DNA from: Streptomyces sp. YS415
GTDB taxonomy: Bacteria; Actinomycetota; Actinomycetes; Streptomycetales; Streptomycetaceae
Direction: 5' to 3'
Assembly: GCF_023544665.1 (NCBI RefSeq)
Contig: NZ_JAMJFL010000015.1
Location: forward strand, 62,001 to 126,000
Length of the DNA: 64,000 nucleotides
Shown here: positions 9,022 through 17,625 of the stretch, piece after piece
Position numbering within the stretch: the stretch's first letter is position 1
How the letters are laid out: each line of letters starts with the position of its first letter
The notes under the pieces: model-generated
Database searches by the model: none
Seen by the model: only the letters and a program-made list of their open reading frames with translations
What the model was told of the DNA's origin: nothing
Translations under genes and position numbers: made by a program

Positions 9022-10356
9022 ATGACCAGGCGTCACGGTTATGCCCTGCTTTCCGCCATCGTCGCCCTCGTCCTGGGGCTGTCCGCGGCGATCTACGTCG
9101 GAGTCGCCGCCGACGACGGCAGCACCCACCGGTCCACGCTGGCCGGCGGGAACACACCCCGCAATCCCGCCGCACCGGTCTCCACCGGCACCTGGGTGGG
9201 CGCCTGGTCGGCCTCCCCGGCCGCCGCCGAACCGGGCACCGAGACGGACGGCATGGCGGGCCGCTCGGTCCGCAACGTCGTCCACACCGGCGTCGGGGGT
9301 ACGAGTGCCCGCGTCACGCTGTCCAATCTCTACGGCCAGTCCCCGCTGACGATCACGCACGCGTCGGTCGCCGTCGCCGCGGGTTCCGGCACGGCCGCCG
9401 CGGTGACGCAGTCCATGCGCCGGCTCACCTTCGGCGGCAACACCACGGTCGTGATCCCGCCGGGCGGGCAGGTGATGAGCGACGCCGTCCGCGTGAACAT
9501 CCCCGCGGACACGAACGTCCTGGTCACGACCTACTCCCCCACACGCTCCGGCCCGGTCACCCACCACCCGCACGCACGCCAGACCTCCTACGCCGCCCTG
9601 GGCGACCGGACCGAGGACGTCACCGGCGCGGCCTACACGGAGGAAGTCGGGTCCTGGCGCTATCTCACCGCGCTGGACGTGCTCAGCAAGGACGCGAACG
9701 GCACCGTGGTCGCCCTCGGCGACTCCCTCACCGACGGGATCACCTCCACATCGGGCGCCAACCGCCGCTGGACGGACGTCCTTTCCCGGCGGCTGCGCGC
9801 AGCGATCGCGGCCGGGGAGGACGTGCCCCGCTACAGCGTGGTGAACCAGGGGATCAGCGGCAACCGGATCCTGGTCGGCGGGCTCGGCCGGCCCGCGGAC
9901 AACCCGAGCGGCCTGGACCGCTTCCGCCGCGACGTCCTGGACCGCACCAACGTCAAGGTCGTCGTCATCGCCCTCGGCGTCAACGACATCCTGCGCGACC
10001 CCGACCTGGCCGACCCGGAGCTGATCCTGGAGGGCATGCGCACCATGGTCGGCCAGGCGCACGCCCGCGGCCTGAAGGTGGTCGGCGCGACGCTGATGCC
10101 GTTCCAGGGCCACCGGGGCTACACGGACGGGCGGGAAGCGGTCCGCGGGCAGATCAACGCGGAGATCCGGGCCGGCCGGGTCTTCGACGCGGTGGTGGAC
10201 TTCGACGAGGCCCTGCGCGACCCGTACAACCCCCGCAAGCTGCGCCCCGAGTACGACTCGGGCGACCACCTCCACCCCAGCGACCTGGGCTACGCCCGCA
10301 TGGCCGAGGCCCTCGACCTCAAGGACCTGAAGGGCACGGCCCCGGCGAAGCTGTGA
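9022..10356 (+). CDS. Secreted SGNH/GDSL-family hydrolase
   Basis: A 444-residue exported esterase/lipase-type enzyme. The N-terminus is a signal peptide (MTRRHGY, then a hydrophobic core to about residue 32). All four SGNH blocks are visible: block I ALGDSLTDG with the nucleophile Ser near residue 233, block II NQGISGNR, block III LGVNDI, and block V SGDHLHPSD with the Asp-His pair. About 200 residues before the catalytic domain form a beta-rich region found in Streptomyces secreted SGNH proteins. ATG 9022 has GAGGAG upstream; in-frame upstream starts would remove the signal peptide from the N-terminus. Confidence 0.92.
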   Translation: MTRRHGYALLSAIVALVLGLSAAIYVGVAADDGSTHRSTLAGGNTPRNPAAPVSTGTWVGAWSASPAAAEPGTETDGMAGRSVRNVVHTGVGGTSARVTLSNLYGQSPLTITHASVAVAAGSGTAAAVTQSMRRLTFGGNTTVVIPPGGQVMSDAVRVNIPADTNVLVTTYSPTRSGPVTHHPHARQTSYAALGDRTEDVTGAAYTEEVGSWRYLTALDVLSKDANGTVVALGDSLTDGITSTSGANRRWTDVLSRRLRAAIAAGEDVPRYSVVNQGISGNRILVGGLGRPADNPSGLDRFRRDVLDRTNVKVVVIALGVNDILRDPDLADPELILEGMRTMVGQAHARGLKVVGATLMPFQGHRGYTDGREAVRGQINAEIRAGRVFDAVVDFDEALRDPYNPRKLRPEYDSGDHLHPSDLGYARMAEALDLKDLKGTAPAKL

Positions 10357-10403
10357 CGCACCCGCGCTTGCCCGTGCGCATGCACGCACGGCGCGGGCCG
10401 GTG

Positions 10404-11120
10404 TCAGGAGTCGTCCGAGGGCCCCCGGCCGTGGAACCCGTGCCCGTGCAAGCCCCGCCGCGGACCCTTGCCCTCCAGCTTCTCGCGGCGGCGCTCCTCC
10501 CGCAGCCGCTGCCGCTCCGCCTTCGTGGCCTTGCGCTCCACACCGACCCCGCCCCAGAAGGCGAACCCGGTCACGATCACCCGAGGGGCCCCGGGATCAC
10601 CCGGTACGCCCTCCTCGCGATGGTCGAAGCCGCCCATGACGCCGATGCCGCGCACCACGACCTCGACACCCGGCGGCACGATCACATTCATGCCGCCCAT
10701 GATCGCCACGCAGTTGATGACGACCTCGCCGTCCGCGAAGTCCGCCTCCCGCAGGTCCAGTTCCCCGCCGCCCCAGAAGGCGAAGCCGGTGAAGCGGCGC
10801 GGCACGGTCCAGCGGCCCTTGCGCTCGAACCCGGACATCACCGCCACACCCCACGTCGACGACCCCTCGCCGCCGACGATCCGCCCGCGCCAACTCCCGT
10901 CGGCGACCGGCCCCTTCACCATGCTCACGGCGGGCGACGCGGGCAGGTCCCGGGTGATCGGCGCCAGTTCCCCGTACGTCCGCGCCTTGTAGGTGGCGTC
11001 CAGGCGCTCCTCGAACTCCTCCATGTCGAGCCGCCCCTCGGCCAGGGCGTCCCGCAGGATCTCGGCGACTCGCTCACGATCGGCGTCGGATGCTCTCAGC
11101 TCCGGGAGGTCGTCGGTCAT
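10404..11120 (-). CDS. DUF1707 protein with LiaF-like C-terminal domain
   Basis: A 238-residue protein. Residues 5-60 match the DUF1707/SHOCT-like helix pair (LRASDADRERVAEILRDALA, then GRLDMEEFEERLD and TYGEL). The C-terminal part has beta-strand repeats with alternating Gly motifs (FTGFAFWGGGELDL, VAIMGGMNVIVPPGVEV, GIGVMGGFDHR) typical of the LiaF/cell-wall-active antibiotic response domain. Such proteins sense or report envelope stress. No membrane segment is evident. The gene lies upstream of the ABC-2 exporter, on the same strand but separated from the ATPase gene by its 3' end. Confidence 0.82.
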   Translation of the reverse strand: MTDDLPELRASDADRERVAEILRDALAEGRLDMEEFEERLDATYKARTYGELAPITRDLPASPAVSMVKGPVADGSWRGRIVGGEGSSTWGVAVMSGFERKGRWTVPRRFTGFAFWGGGELDLREADFADGEVVINCVAIMGGMNVIVPPGVEVVVRGIGVMGGFDHREEGVPGDPGAPRVIVTGFAFWGGVGVERKATKAERQRLREERRREKLEGKGPRRGLHGHGFHGRGPSDDS

Positions 11121-11152
11121 GGCAGCAGCCTACGAGTTCCACCGGCCCGGCA

Positions 11153-12112
11153 CTACGCACCGGCCCTTTCCGCGTACATCCGTGCGATCACCGCCTCGAT
11201 GTCCGGCTCCCGCACCGACAGGTCCACCAGCGGATACTCCGCCGCGACCCGCGCCACCAGTCCCGCCGCCGACTCCCCCGCCGGGAACGCCAGCCACTGC
11301 CGCGGCCCCTCCACCCGCACCACCCGTGCCGCGGGGCCCACCTCGATCGGTGGCAGCTCCCGCTCCAGGTCCACCACCAGGGTCCGCTCGCTGCCGCCCG
11401 CCTCGTGCAGCCCGGCGAGCGCGCCGTCGTAGACCATGCGCCCGTGGTCGATGACCATCACCCGCGAGCAGAGCTGCTCGATGTCCTGGAGGTCGTGCGT
11501 GGTCAGCAGCACCGTCGTGCCGCGCTCCCCGTTCAACTCCCGCAGAAACCCGCGCACCTTCGCCTTCGAGATCACGTCCAGGCCGATCGTCGGCTCGTCC
11601 AGGTACAGCACCTCGGGGTCGTGCAGCAGCGCCGCCGCGATGTCCCCGCGCATCCGCTGCCCCAGCGACAGCTGCCGGACCGGGACCTCCAACAGGCCGC
11701 CCAGCTCCAGCAGTTCCACGCACCGGTCGAGGTTCTCCCGGTACCGGGCGTCCGGGATCCGGTACATCCGGTGCATCAGCCGGTAGGAGTCGATCAGCGG
11801 CAGGTCCCACCACAGGGTGGTGCGCTGCCCGAAGACCACGCCGATGCGGTGCGCCAGGCGCCTGCGCTCCCGGGACGGATCGATACCGGCGACCCGCAGC
11901 CGGCCCCCGCTCGGCGTTAGGATCCCCGTCAGCATCTTGATCGTCGTCGACTTGCCCGCGCCGTTCGGCCCGATGTACCCGACCATCTCGCCCCGCGCCA
12001 CGGTGAAGGAGATCGAGTCGACCGCCCGCACCTGCCGCCGTTCCCGTTTCAGGAACCCGGTCTTCCTGCGCACGTCGAAGACCTTCTCGACACCGTCCAC
12101 CTCAATGAACAC
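11153..12112 (-). CDS. ABC transporter ATP-binding protein (ABC-2/DrrA-NatA-like)
   Basis: A 319-residue ATPase with Walker A GPNGAGKST at about 49-57, Q-loop region VVFGQRT, signature LSLGQRMRGD and Walker B VLYLDEP. The C-terminal 80 residues are the extra domain usual in drug/lipid exporter ATPases. It starts with GTG six bases after the stop of the adjacent permease gene, so the three minus-strand genes (two permeases, then this ATPase) form one operon encoding a complete ABC-2 exporter. The substrate is unknown. Confidence 0.93.
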   Translation of the reverse strand: MFIEVDGVEKVFDVRRKTGFLKRERRQVRAVDSISFTVARGEMVGYIGPNGAGKSTTIKMLTGILTPSGGRLRVAGIDPSRERRRLAHRIGVVFGQRTTLWWDLPLIDSYRLMHRMYRIPDARYRENLDRCVELLELGGLLEVPVRQLSLGQRMRGDIAAALLHDPEVLYLDEPTIGLDVISKAKVRGFLRELNGERGTTVLLTTHDLQDIEQLCSRVMVIDHGRMVYDGALAGLHEAGGSERTLVVDLERELPPIEVGPAARVVRVEGPRQWLAFPAGESAAGLVARVAAEYPLVDLSVREPDIEAVIARMYAERAGA

Positions 12113-12118
12113 GCACCC

Positions 12119-12940
12119 TCAGCTCCCCGTACTCCGATACGCCCGAAGCCCCGCCCGCCAGGCCAGCCCCGCCAGCACCCCGAACGCGCCCGCCACCACC
12201 GGCGACGCGAACGCCGCCCAGTCCGGCAGCCCCAGCGGATAGGGCCGCCCCAGCACATACGAGGCCGGCACCCAGTTGATGAAGGCGAGCGGCAGCAGAA
12301 AGGTCACCCCGCGCACCAGATCCGTCCCGAACACCGTCGGCGGATACTGCAGCAGCGTGCCCCCGCCGTAGGTGAACGCGTTCTGCACCTCGGCCGCGTC
12401 CTGCGCCACGAACTGGAAGGCCGCCCCCGCCACGAACAGCGACCCGAAGATCACCGCCCCGCAGACCACCATCACCGGCACCAGCAGCACCTTCGCCGCC
12501 GTCCACTCCACGTCCACCGCCGCCAGCGCCCACCCCAGCACCAGCAGGCCCTGGGTGATCCGGCCCAGCCGGCGCAGCGCGAACCGGTCCGCGCCGACCT
12601 GCGCGAGCACCGGCGCCGGCCGCACCAGCAGCGTGTCGAAGGAACCGTCCCGGATCCGGCCGCCCAGCACGTCCATCGAGCCGAGCAGCAGATCCGCGAA
12701 GCCGAACGCGGTCGCCGACAGCCCGTACAGCAGGGCGACCTCGGGCAGCGTCCAGCCGCCGAGCGAGTCGACCTGCGAGAACATCAGCAGGATCGCGGCG
12801 AAGTCCAGCCCCGTGATCAGCAGGTTGCCGACCACCGTGAGCGCGAAGGAAGTGCGGTAGGTCATCGTCGAGCGGATCCACATCCCGGCGATCAACCGGT
12901 AGGCCCGCAGCCCCTCCCCCACCCGGGACGCCTCAGCCAC
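12119..12940 (-). CDS. ABC-2 family permease
   Basis: A 273-residue membrane protein with about six hydrophobic helices and an ABC-2 permease profile, including the conserved GRIRDGSFDTLLVRP loop after helix 2. The GTG start at 12940 overlaps the stop of the other permease by eight bases, indicating translational coupling. It pairs with that permease as a heterodimeric channel energised by the downstream ATPase. Confidence 0.9.
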   Translation of the reverse strand: MAEASRVGEGLRAYRLIAGMWIRSTMTYRTSFALTVVGNLLITGLDFAAILLMFSQVDSLGGWTLPEVALLYGLSATAFGFADLLLGSMDVLGGRIRDGSFDTLLVRPAPVLAQVGADRFALRRLGRITQGLLVLGWALAAVDVEWTAAKVLLVPVMVVCGAVIFGSLFVAGAAFQFVAQDAAEVQNAFTYGGGTLLQYPPTVFGTDLVRGVTFLLPLAFINWVPASYVLGRPYPLGLPDWAAFASPVVAGAFGVLAGLAWRAGLRAYRSTGS

Positions 12941-13733
12941 CCTGCACCACCACCCGCCGCGTCGCCGCCGACTGCAGCAGCCGTCCCGCCGCCAGCAGGA
13001 CCACCGCCCAGCCGGCCTGGAAGGCGTACGCCGACCACGGCGAGACCTCCCCCATCAGCACATCCGCCGGCATCTGCAGCTGCGCCGCCCACGGCAGCGC
13101 CTGCACGATGTCCCCGAACGGGTCCGGGAAGGCGTTCAGCGGCAGCGTCATGCCGGAGCAGAAGATCCCGGCGATCGCCAGCGTCTGGGCGATGCCCCGG
13201 TCGTCCATCAGCCAGAACATCAGCAGCGCCGCGAGATAGCGGATCCCGAAACTGACGACCATCGCCAGCGCCACCGCGACCAGGAAGGCCGCCCAGGTGC
13301 CGACGTCCCCGGGCAGCGCCATCGGGAAGAACAGCGCACCGAAGGCGAAAGGGATCACCCCACGGCCCAGCAACTGGAACACCGACCGGCCCACATCGCT
13401 CGCCAGCCACCACAGTTGCAGGTCGGCGGGCCGGTACAGATCGACCGCGATCTCCCCGGTGCGGATCCGGTCCATCAGGTCCTTCTCCGCGCCGCCGCCC
13501 TGGATCGCCAGCGTCGAGTACAGGGCCTGGCCGAGCCACGCATAGGTGACGGCCTGTGTCTGGTCGTACCCCCCGAGGTGCGGTCTCTCGTCCCACAGCG
13601 CCAGGTACGTGTACACCAGGATGATCCCGAAGACCGTGTTGGTGAACACCCCGGCGGCGGTGGCCGCCCGATAGGTCGCGTACCGTCTGAATCCGCCCGC
13701 CGCGACGGCCGCGTACAACCGTCCGGAACCCAC
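12933..13733 (-). CDS. ABC-2 family permease (first gene of exporter operon)
   Basis: A 266-residue membrane protein with about six helices. It has the same signature loop as its partner (MDRIRTGEIAVDLYRPADL), which is typical of paired ABC-2 permeases. The frame is open upstream to 13952, but GTG 13733 follows GAGGAGG at eight bases and gives a length equal to the partner permease, so I use it. It is divergent from the penicillin-binding protein gene. Confidence 0.87.
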   Translation of the reverse strand: MGSGRLYAAVAAGGFRRYATYRAATAAGVFTNTVFGIILVYTYLALWDERPHLGGYDQTQAVTYAWLGQALYSTLAIQGGGAEKDLMDRIRTGEIAVDLYRPADLQLWWLASDVGRSVFQLLGRGVIPFAFGALFFPMALPGDVGTWAAFLVAVALAMVVSFGIRYLAALLMFWLMDDRGIAQTLAIAGIFCSGMTLPLNAFPDPFGDIVQALPWAAQLQMPADVLMGEVSPWSAYAFQAGWAVVLLAAGRLLQSAATRRVVVQGG

Positions 13734-13884
13734 TGCCTCAGCCTCCTCGGCCCGCCGCACACCAAAGCGCAGGAGCCTAGTGCGCAGGTGGTGACGCACG
13801 CCACGCATTTTCCGCCGCCGAAGCGTGCCGTGATCAGGGAACGGAACACGTGGTGCGAGAGTCTTCAACAGGGGGCGCAGAACG

Positions 13885-13910
13885 CGTACGAGGTCGTACG
13901 GGAACGTACG
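13885..13910. repeat. Three helically phased CGTACG hexamers upstream of the PBP gene
   Basis: CGTACG occurs at 13885-13890, 13895-13900 and 13905-13910, exactly ten bases apart, 27-52 bases before the PBP start codon. Each hexamer is a palindrome. Such spacing places all three on one face of the helix and suggests a binding site in the promoter or leader. Confidence 0.5.
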
Positions 13911-13936
13911 AGTCGAAACAGGAGTCCGTGCACGAA

Positions 13937-16276
13937 ATGAGCGACGAGCCACAGCCGCAGCAAGACCAGCCGAACGAGAGGCCCAAGCGGCCCAAGCGCA
14001 CCGGCTGGCGCCGGCTGATCCCGACCTGGCGGATGGTGCTCGGGACGTTCGTCGTCGGCGTACTGCTCCTGGCCGGCCTGTTCTTCCTCGGCTACTCCCT
14101 GGTCAAGATCCCGCCGGCCAACGCGCTCGCCATCAAGCAGAGCAACGTGTTCCTGTACGCCGACGGCTCCCAGCTCGCCCGCGACGGCGAGGTCAACCGG
14201 GAGAGCGTCAACCTCGCGCAGATCTCCAAGGACGCCCGCAACGCCGTACTGGCCGCCGAGGACCGCGACTTCTACAGCGAGTCCGCGATCGACCCCAAGG
14301 CCATGCTGCGGGCCGGCTGGAACACCGCCACCGGCAAGGGCAAGCAGTCCGGCTCCACGATCACCCAGCAGTACGTGAAGAACTACTACCTGGCCCAGGA
14401 GCAGACCGTCACCCGCAAGGTGAAGGAGTTCTTCATCTCGGTCAAACTGGACCGCACGGAGTCCAAGGACCACATCCTCGAGGGCTACCTCAACACCAGC
14501 TACTTCGGCCGCAACGCCTACGGCATCCAGGCCGCCGCCCACGCCTACTACGGCGTCGACGCCTCCGAACTCACCGCCGCCCAGGGCGCCTACCTGGCCG
14601 CCCTGCTCAACGCGCCCAGCGAGTACGACGTCGTCGCCCACCCGCAGAACAAGGCGGCGGCGCAGGCCCGGTGGAACTACGTCCTGGACGGCATGGTCAA
14701 GGAAGGCTGGCTCGGCGCGTCCGAGCGGGCGGACCAGAAGTTCCCGATGCCGAAGGAGGCGACGGTCTCCACCAGCCTGTCCGGGCAGCGCGGTTACCTC
14801 GTGCAGATCGTCAAGGACTACCTGATCACCAACCGGATCGTCGACGAGGACGAACTCGACGCCGGCGGCTACCGCATCACCACCACCCTGCAGAAGTCCA
14901 AGCAGGACGCCTTCGTCAAGGCCGTCGACGACCGGCTGATGGACAAGCTCGACCCCAAGGCCCGCAAGGTCGACTCCTACGTCCGCGCGGGCGGCGCCAG
15001 CGTCGACCCCCGCACCGGCAAGGTCGTCGCGATGTACAACGGCATCGACTACGTCAAGCAGTACACCCCCAACGCCACCCGCCGCGACTTCCAGGTCGGC
15101 TCCACCTTCAAGCCGTTCGTGTTCACCTCGGCCGTCGAGAACGAGGCCACCACCCAGGACGGCCGCACCATCACCCCCAACACCGTCTACGACGGCACCC
15201 ACAAGCGCCCCGTCGAGGGCTGGACCGGCGAGACGTACGCCCCGGAGAACGAGGACTACGTCTCCTACGGCGACATCACCGTCCGCGAGGCCACCGGCAA
15301 GTCGGTGAACTCCGTGTACGCGCAGATGGCCGTGGACGTCGGCCCCGAGAAGGTCAAGCAGACCGCGATCGACCTCGGCCTGCCCGACAGCACCCCCGAC
15401 CTCGAGCCCTACCCGTCGATCGCGCTCGGCACCGCCACCGCCAGCGTCCTCGACATGGCCCAGGCCTACGCCACCCTCGCCAACCACGGCAAGCACGGCA
15501 CGTACACCATGATCGAGCGGATCACCAAGGACGGCGCCGACGTCATCGACCTGCCCAAGCGCAAGACCTCGCAGGCTGTCAGCCGGCAGGCCGCCGACAC
15601 CACCACCGCGGTGCTGCGGAGCGTCGTCGAGTCCGGCACCGCCACCGCCGCCCAGGCCGCGGGCCGCCCGGCCGCCGGCAAGACCGGCACCGCGGAGAAG
15701 GACAAGGCGGCCTGGTTCGCCGGCTACACCCCCGAACTCGCCACCGTCGTCGCCGTGATGGGCCAGGACCCGGTCACGGCCGACCAGAAGTCGCTGTACA
15801 ACGTGATGGGCCTGCCCCGCATCAACGGCGGCGGGGCACCCACGGAGATCTGGGCGCAGTTCACCAAGGACGCCCTCAAGGGCAAGCCGGTCACCGACTT
15901 CGACCTGGAGCTCCAGGACGGCGCCGACGTCGTCCAGCCGCCGCCCGCGGAGCCGTCCGACCAGCCGACCGCGGACGAGACGCAGAGCGACGAACCGACA
16001 CCGGGCGACGAGACGCCGACGGGCGACCCGACCGCGGGCGGCACCCCGACCGCCGAGGACGGCACGGCAACCGGCGGCGGAACGACGGACGGCGGCACCG
16101 GCGACGGGGGGACGACGGACGGCGGCACCGGCGACGACGGGGGGACGACGGACGGCGGCAGCACGGACGGCGGCACCACCGGCGACGACACCACGACCGG
16201 CGGCGGCACGGCGGACGGCGGGCTCACCGACGGGACGACGGCGGGCGCGTTCTACTGGCCCCGGCGCGGCGACTGA
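13937..16276 (+). CDS. Bifunctional penicillin-binding protein (GT51 transglycosylase/transpeptidase)
   Basis: A 779-residue class A PBP that polymerises and cross-links peptidoglycan. It has a short basic cytoplasmic tail, one transmembrane helix (about residues 33-58), then the GT51 domain with EDRDFY near residue 108, GSTITQQYVKNYYL, and EGYLNTSYFG. The transpeptidase domain has SxxK (GSTFKPF) near 388, SVN near 455 and KTGT near 581. From about residue 670 the protein ends in a low-complexity Gly/Thr/Asp tail with repeated TTDGGTGDGG units. ATG 13937 was chosen over GTG 13928, which would sit only three bases from the AGGAG site. Its stop abuts the stop of the convergent sugE gene. Confidence 0.93.
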   Translation: MSDEPQPQQDQPNERPKRPKRTGWRRLIPTWRMVLGTFVVGVLLLAGLFFLGYSLVKIPPANALAIKQSNVFLYADGSQLARDGEVNRESVNLAQISKDARNAVLAAEDRDFYSESAIDPKAMLRAGWNTATGKGKQSGSTITQQYVKNYYLAQEQTVTRKVKEFFISVKLDRTESKDHILEGYLNTSYFGRNAYGIQAAAHAYYGVDASELTAAQGAYLAALLNAPSEYDVVAHPQNKAAAQARWNYVLDGMVKEGWLGASERADQKFPMPKEATVSTSLSGQRGYLVQIVKDYLITNRIVDEDELDAGGYRITTTLQKSKQDAFVKAVDDRLMDKLDPKARKVDSYVRAGGASVDPRTGKVVAMYNGIDYVKQYTPNATRRDFQVGSTFKPFVFTSAVENEATTQDGRTITPNTVYDGTHKRPVEGWTGETYAPENEDYVSYGDITVREATGKSVNSVYAQMAVDVGPEKVKQTAIDLGLPDSTPDLEPYPSIALGTATASVLDMAQAYATLANHGKHGTYTMIERITKDGADVIDLPKRKTSQAVSRQAADTTTAVLRSVVESGTATAAQAAGRPAAGKTGTAEKDKAAWFAGYTPELATVVAVMGQDPVTADQKSLYNVMGLPRINGGGAPTEIWAQFTKDALKGKPVTDFDLELQDGADVVQPPPAEPSDQPTADETQSDEPTPGDETPTGDPTAGGTPTAEDGTATGGGTTDGGTGDGGTTDGGTGDDGGTTDGGSTDGGTTGDDTTTGGGTADGGLTDGTTAGAFYWPRRGD

Positions 16277-16597
16277 TCAGTGCCCGCCGGTCGCCTTGAG
16301 CCCCACCACGGCGACCAGCAGCAGACAGACGAAGAAGATCCGGGCGGCGGTCGCCGGCTCACCGAGCGCCACCATGCCGACCACCGCCGCACCGGCCGCC
16401 CCGATGCCGACCCACACCCCGTAGGCGGTGCCGATGGGCAGGGAACGGGCCGCATAGGACAGCAGCAGCATGCTGGCGACGATGCCGGCGCCGGTGAGCA
16501 GGCTCGGCACCAGGCGGGTGAACCCGTCGGTGTACTTCATCCCGACCGACCAGCCGACCTCGAGCAGACCGGCGACGACGAGCAGAACCCAGGCCAT
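16277..16597 (-). CDS. sugE: SMR-family guanidinium exporter (Gdx/SugE)
   Basis: A 106-residue four-helix small multidrug resistance protein of the SugE/Gdx branch. Glu13 (VAGLLEVGWSVGMKY) is the proton/substrate-coupling residue, and GTAYGVWVGIGAAGAAVVGM marks the SugE rather than EmrE type. Gdx proteins export guanidinium in exchange for protons. The ATG at 16597 has GGAGG upstream. A sequence matching the guanidine-III riboswitch lies about 50 bases upstream, which independently supports guanidinium as substrate. Its stop codon directly abuts that of the PBP gene. Confidence 0.93.
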   Translation of the reverse strand: MAWVLLVVAGLLEVGWSVGMKYTDGFTRLVPSLLTGAGIVASMLLLSYAARSLPIGTAYGVWVGIGAAGAAVVGMVALGEPATAARIFFVCLLLVAVVGLKATGGH

Positions 16598-16648
16598 GGG
16601 GAAACCTCCGGAGACGTGAAACGCGGACGGAAACGGACGGACGTCGGT

Positions 16649-16691
16649 GCGTCGTCTTTTCCTTGGCCCGGTACGGCGCGTCTCGTCGGGG
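16649..16691 (-). promoter_or_regulatory. Guanidine-III (ykkC-III) riboswitch candidate
   Basis: On the minus strand the segment reads CCCGACGAGACGCGCCGTAC, then CGGGCCAAGGAAAAGACGACGC. From memory this aligns nearly base for base with the Thermobifida fusca guanidine-III aptamer (ACGAG, GCGCCGUAC, AAGACG core). Stem P1 (CCCG/CGGG) forms. The pseudoknot helix GCGCCGU/ACGACGC forms with one C-A mismatch. It lies in the 5' leader of sugE, whose ribosome site is about 40 bases further on. Confidence 0.8.
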
Positions 16692-16760
16692 TTGCCTTCA
16701 ACGCTAGCAAAGGAACGCCGAAAGAGGCCGGTGACGACGGTCACCGACCCCTTTCACCTG

Positions 16761-16820
16761 CGTATCTACAAGTACGGACCAGTCTCTACAGGTACAGACC
16801 CGTCTCTACAAGTACAGCCC
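16761..16820. repeat. Three tandem 20-bp repeats between the GroES-like gene and sugE
   Basis: Three consecutive 20-base units, at 16761-16780, 16781-16800 and 16801-16820, share the core TCTACARGTACRGMCC. The last unit overlaps the final codons and stop of the GroES-like gene (its C-terminal Leu-Tyr-Leu). They sit upstream of the riboswitch in the likely sugE promoter region. Confidence 0.6.
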
Positions 16821-17159
16821 CGTGGAGTCCTCGGACCCCTCGAACCGGTCGGCGGCCACCGCGTGCAGATCGCGCTCGCGCATCAGCACATAGGCGATGC
16901 CCCGCACCTCCACCTCGGCCCGGTCCTCCGGGTCGAACAGGACCCGGTCACCCGGCTCCACCGTCCGTACGTTCTGCCCCACCGCGACGACCTCGGCCCA
17001 GGCCAGCCGGCGACCGACCGCCGCGGTGGCCGGAATCAGGATCCCGCCACCGGAACGCCGCTCGCCCTCGCTGGTGTCCTGCCGCACGAGCACACGGTCG
17101 TGCAGCATCCGGATGGGCAGCTTGTCGTCATGGGGGGTGTCGTTTCTGTTGGCGCTCAC
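16806..17159 (-). CDS. GroES-like (Cpn10-fold) protein
   Basis: A 117-residue protein with a recognisable co-chaperonin fold: LHDRVLVRQD near the start, a mobile-loop-like GERRSGGGILIP segment, then EVVAVGQNVRTVEPGDRVLFDPED. It lacks an adjacent groEL, and its C-terminus (about 20 residues) is longer and more acidic than that of canonical GroES. It may be a divergent GroES paralogue with a different partner. It begins with GTG, and is parallel to the DUF3618 gene. Confidence 0.75.
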   Translation of the reverse strand: MSANRNDTPHDDKLPIRMLHDRVLVRQDTSEGERRSGGGILIPATAAVGRRLAWAEVVAVGQNVRTVEPGDRVLFDPEDRAEVEVRGIAYVLMRERDLHAVAADRFEGSEDSTGLYL

Positions 17160-17202
17160 GCCTCGAACCTACCTGCCTTCACCGTGCCCGTACGCCGCCG
17201 GG

Positions 17203-17532
17203 TCAGCGCTTGCGGCGCCGGGTGCCGACGGTGAGCAGGCCCACGACGCCGACCAGCAGCACCGCGACCGGCACCACCCGCTCCAGCCGGGGCGCGCCCT
17301 CCTCGTCGACGAACTGCGCCCTGACGTCACTGACGACGCGGTTGGCCTGGACGTAGGCCCGCCCGAGGGTGTGGTCGATGTTGGAGACCACCTTGGCCCT
17401 GGCATCGCCGACGATGGTCTTCGGGTGGACCCGAACCCCGATCTCGTCGAGCGTCTCGGCCAGCACTTCGCGGCGGCGCCTGATGTCCGCCTCGATCTGC
17501 GCCGGGGTTCTCGTGTCCGACGTTTCCGCCAC
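17203..17532 (-). CDS. DUF3618 small membrane protein
   Basis: A 109-residue protein. The N-terminal amphipathic region has the DUF3618 pattern (RTPAQIEADIRRRREVLAET, LDEIGVRVHPKTIVGDA), and a single C-terminal transmembrane helix (about residues 84-102, VPVAVLLVGVVGLLTVG) ends in basic residues. The GTG start at 17532 has GGAGG seven bases upstream. Function is unknown, though the family is widespread in actinobacteria and is likely a membrane-tethered accessory protein. It is divergent from bcp. Confidence 0.85.
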   Translation of the reverse strand: MAETSDTRTPAQIEADIRRRREVLAETLDEIGVRVHPKTIVGDARAKVVSNIDHTLGRAYVQANRVVSDVRAQFVDEEGAPRLERVVPVAVLLVGVVGLLTVGTRRRKR

Positions 17533-17625
17533 CGTACGGCCTCCGAAGTCAGCTGAAACTGTTGCGGACAGTCTGTCAGCTCTCCGCGCCATCGCACTGT
17601 CAGGACCCCCCGTTACGCTAGCGGG

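Noticed and set aside
13865-15496. 543-residue minus-strand open frame opposite the PBP gene
   Set aside because: Shadow of the PBP gene, which has all its motifs; the reverse frame is Gly/Val/Leu/Asp rich with no domain.
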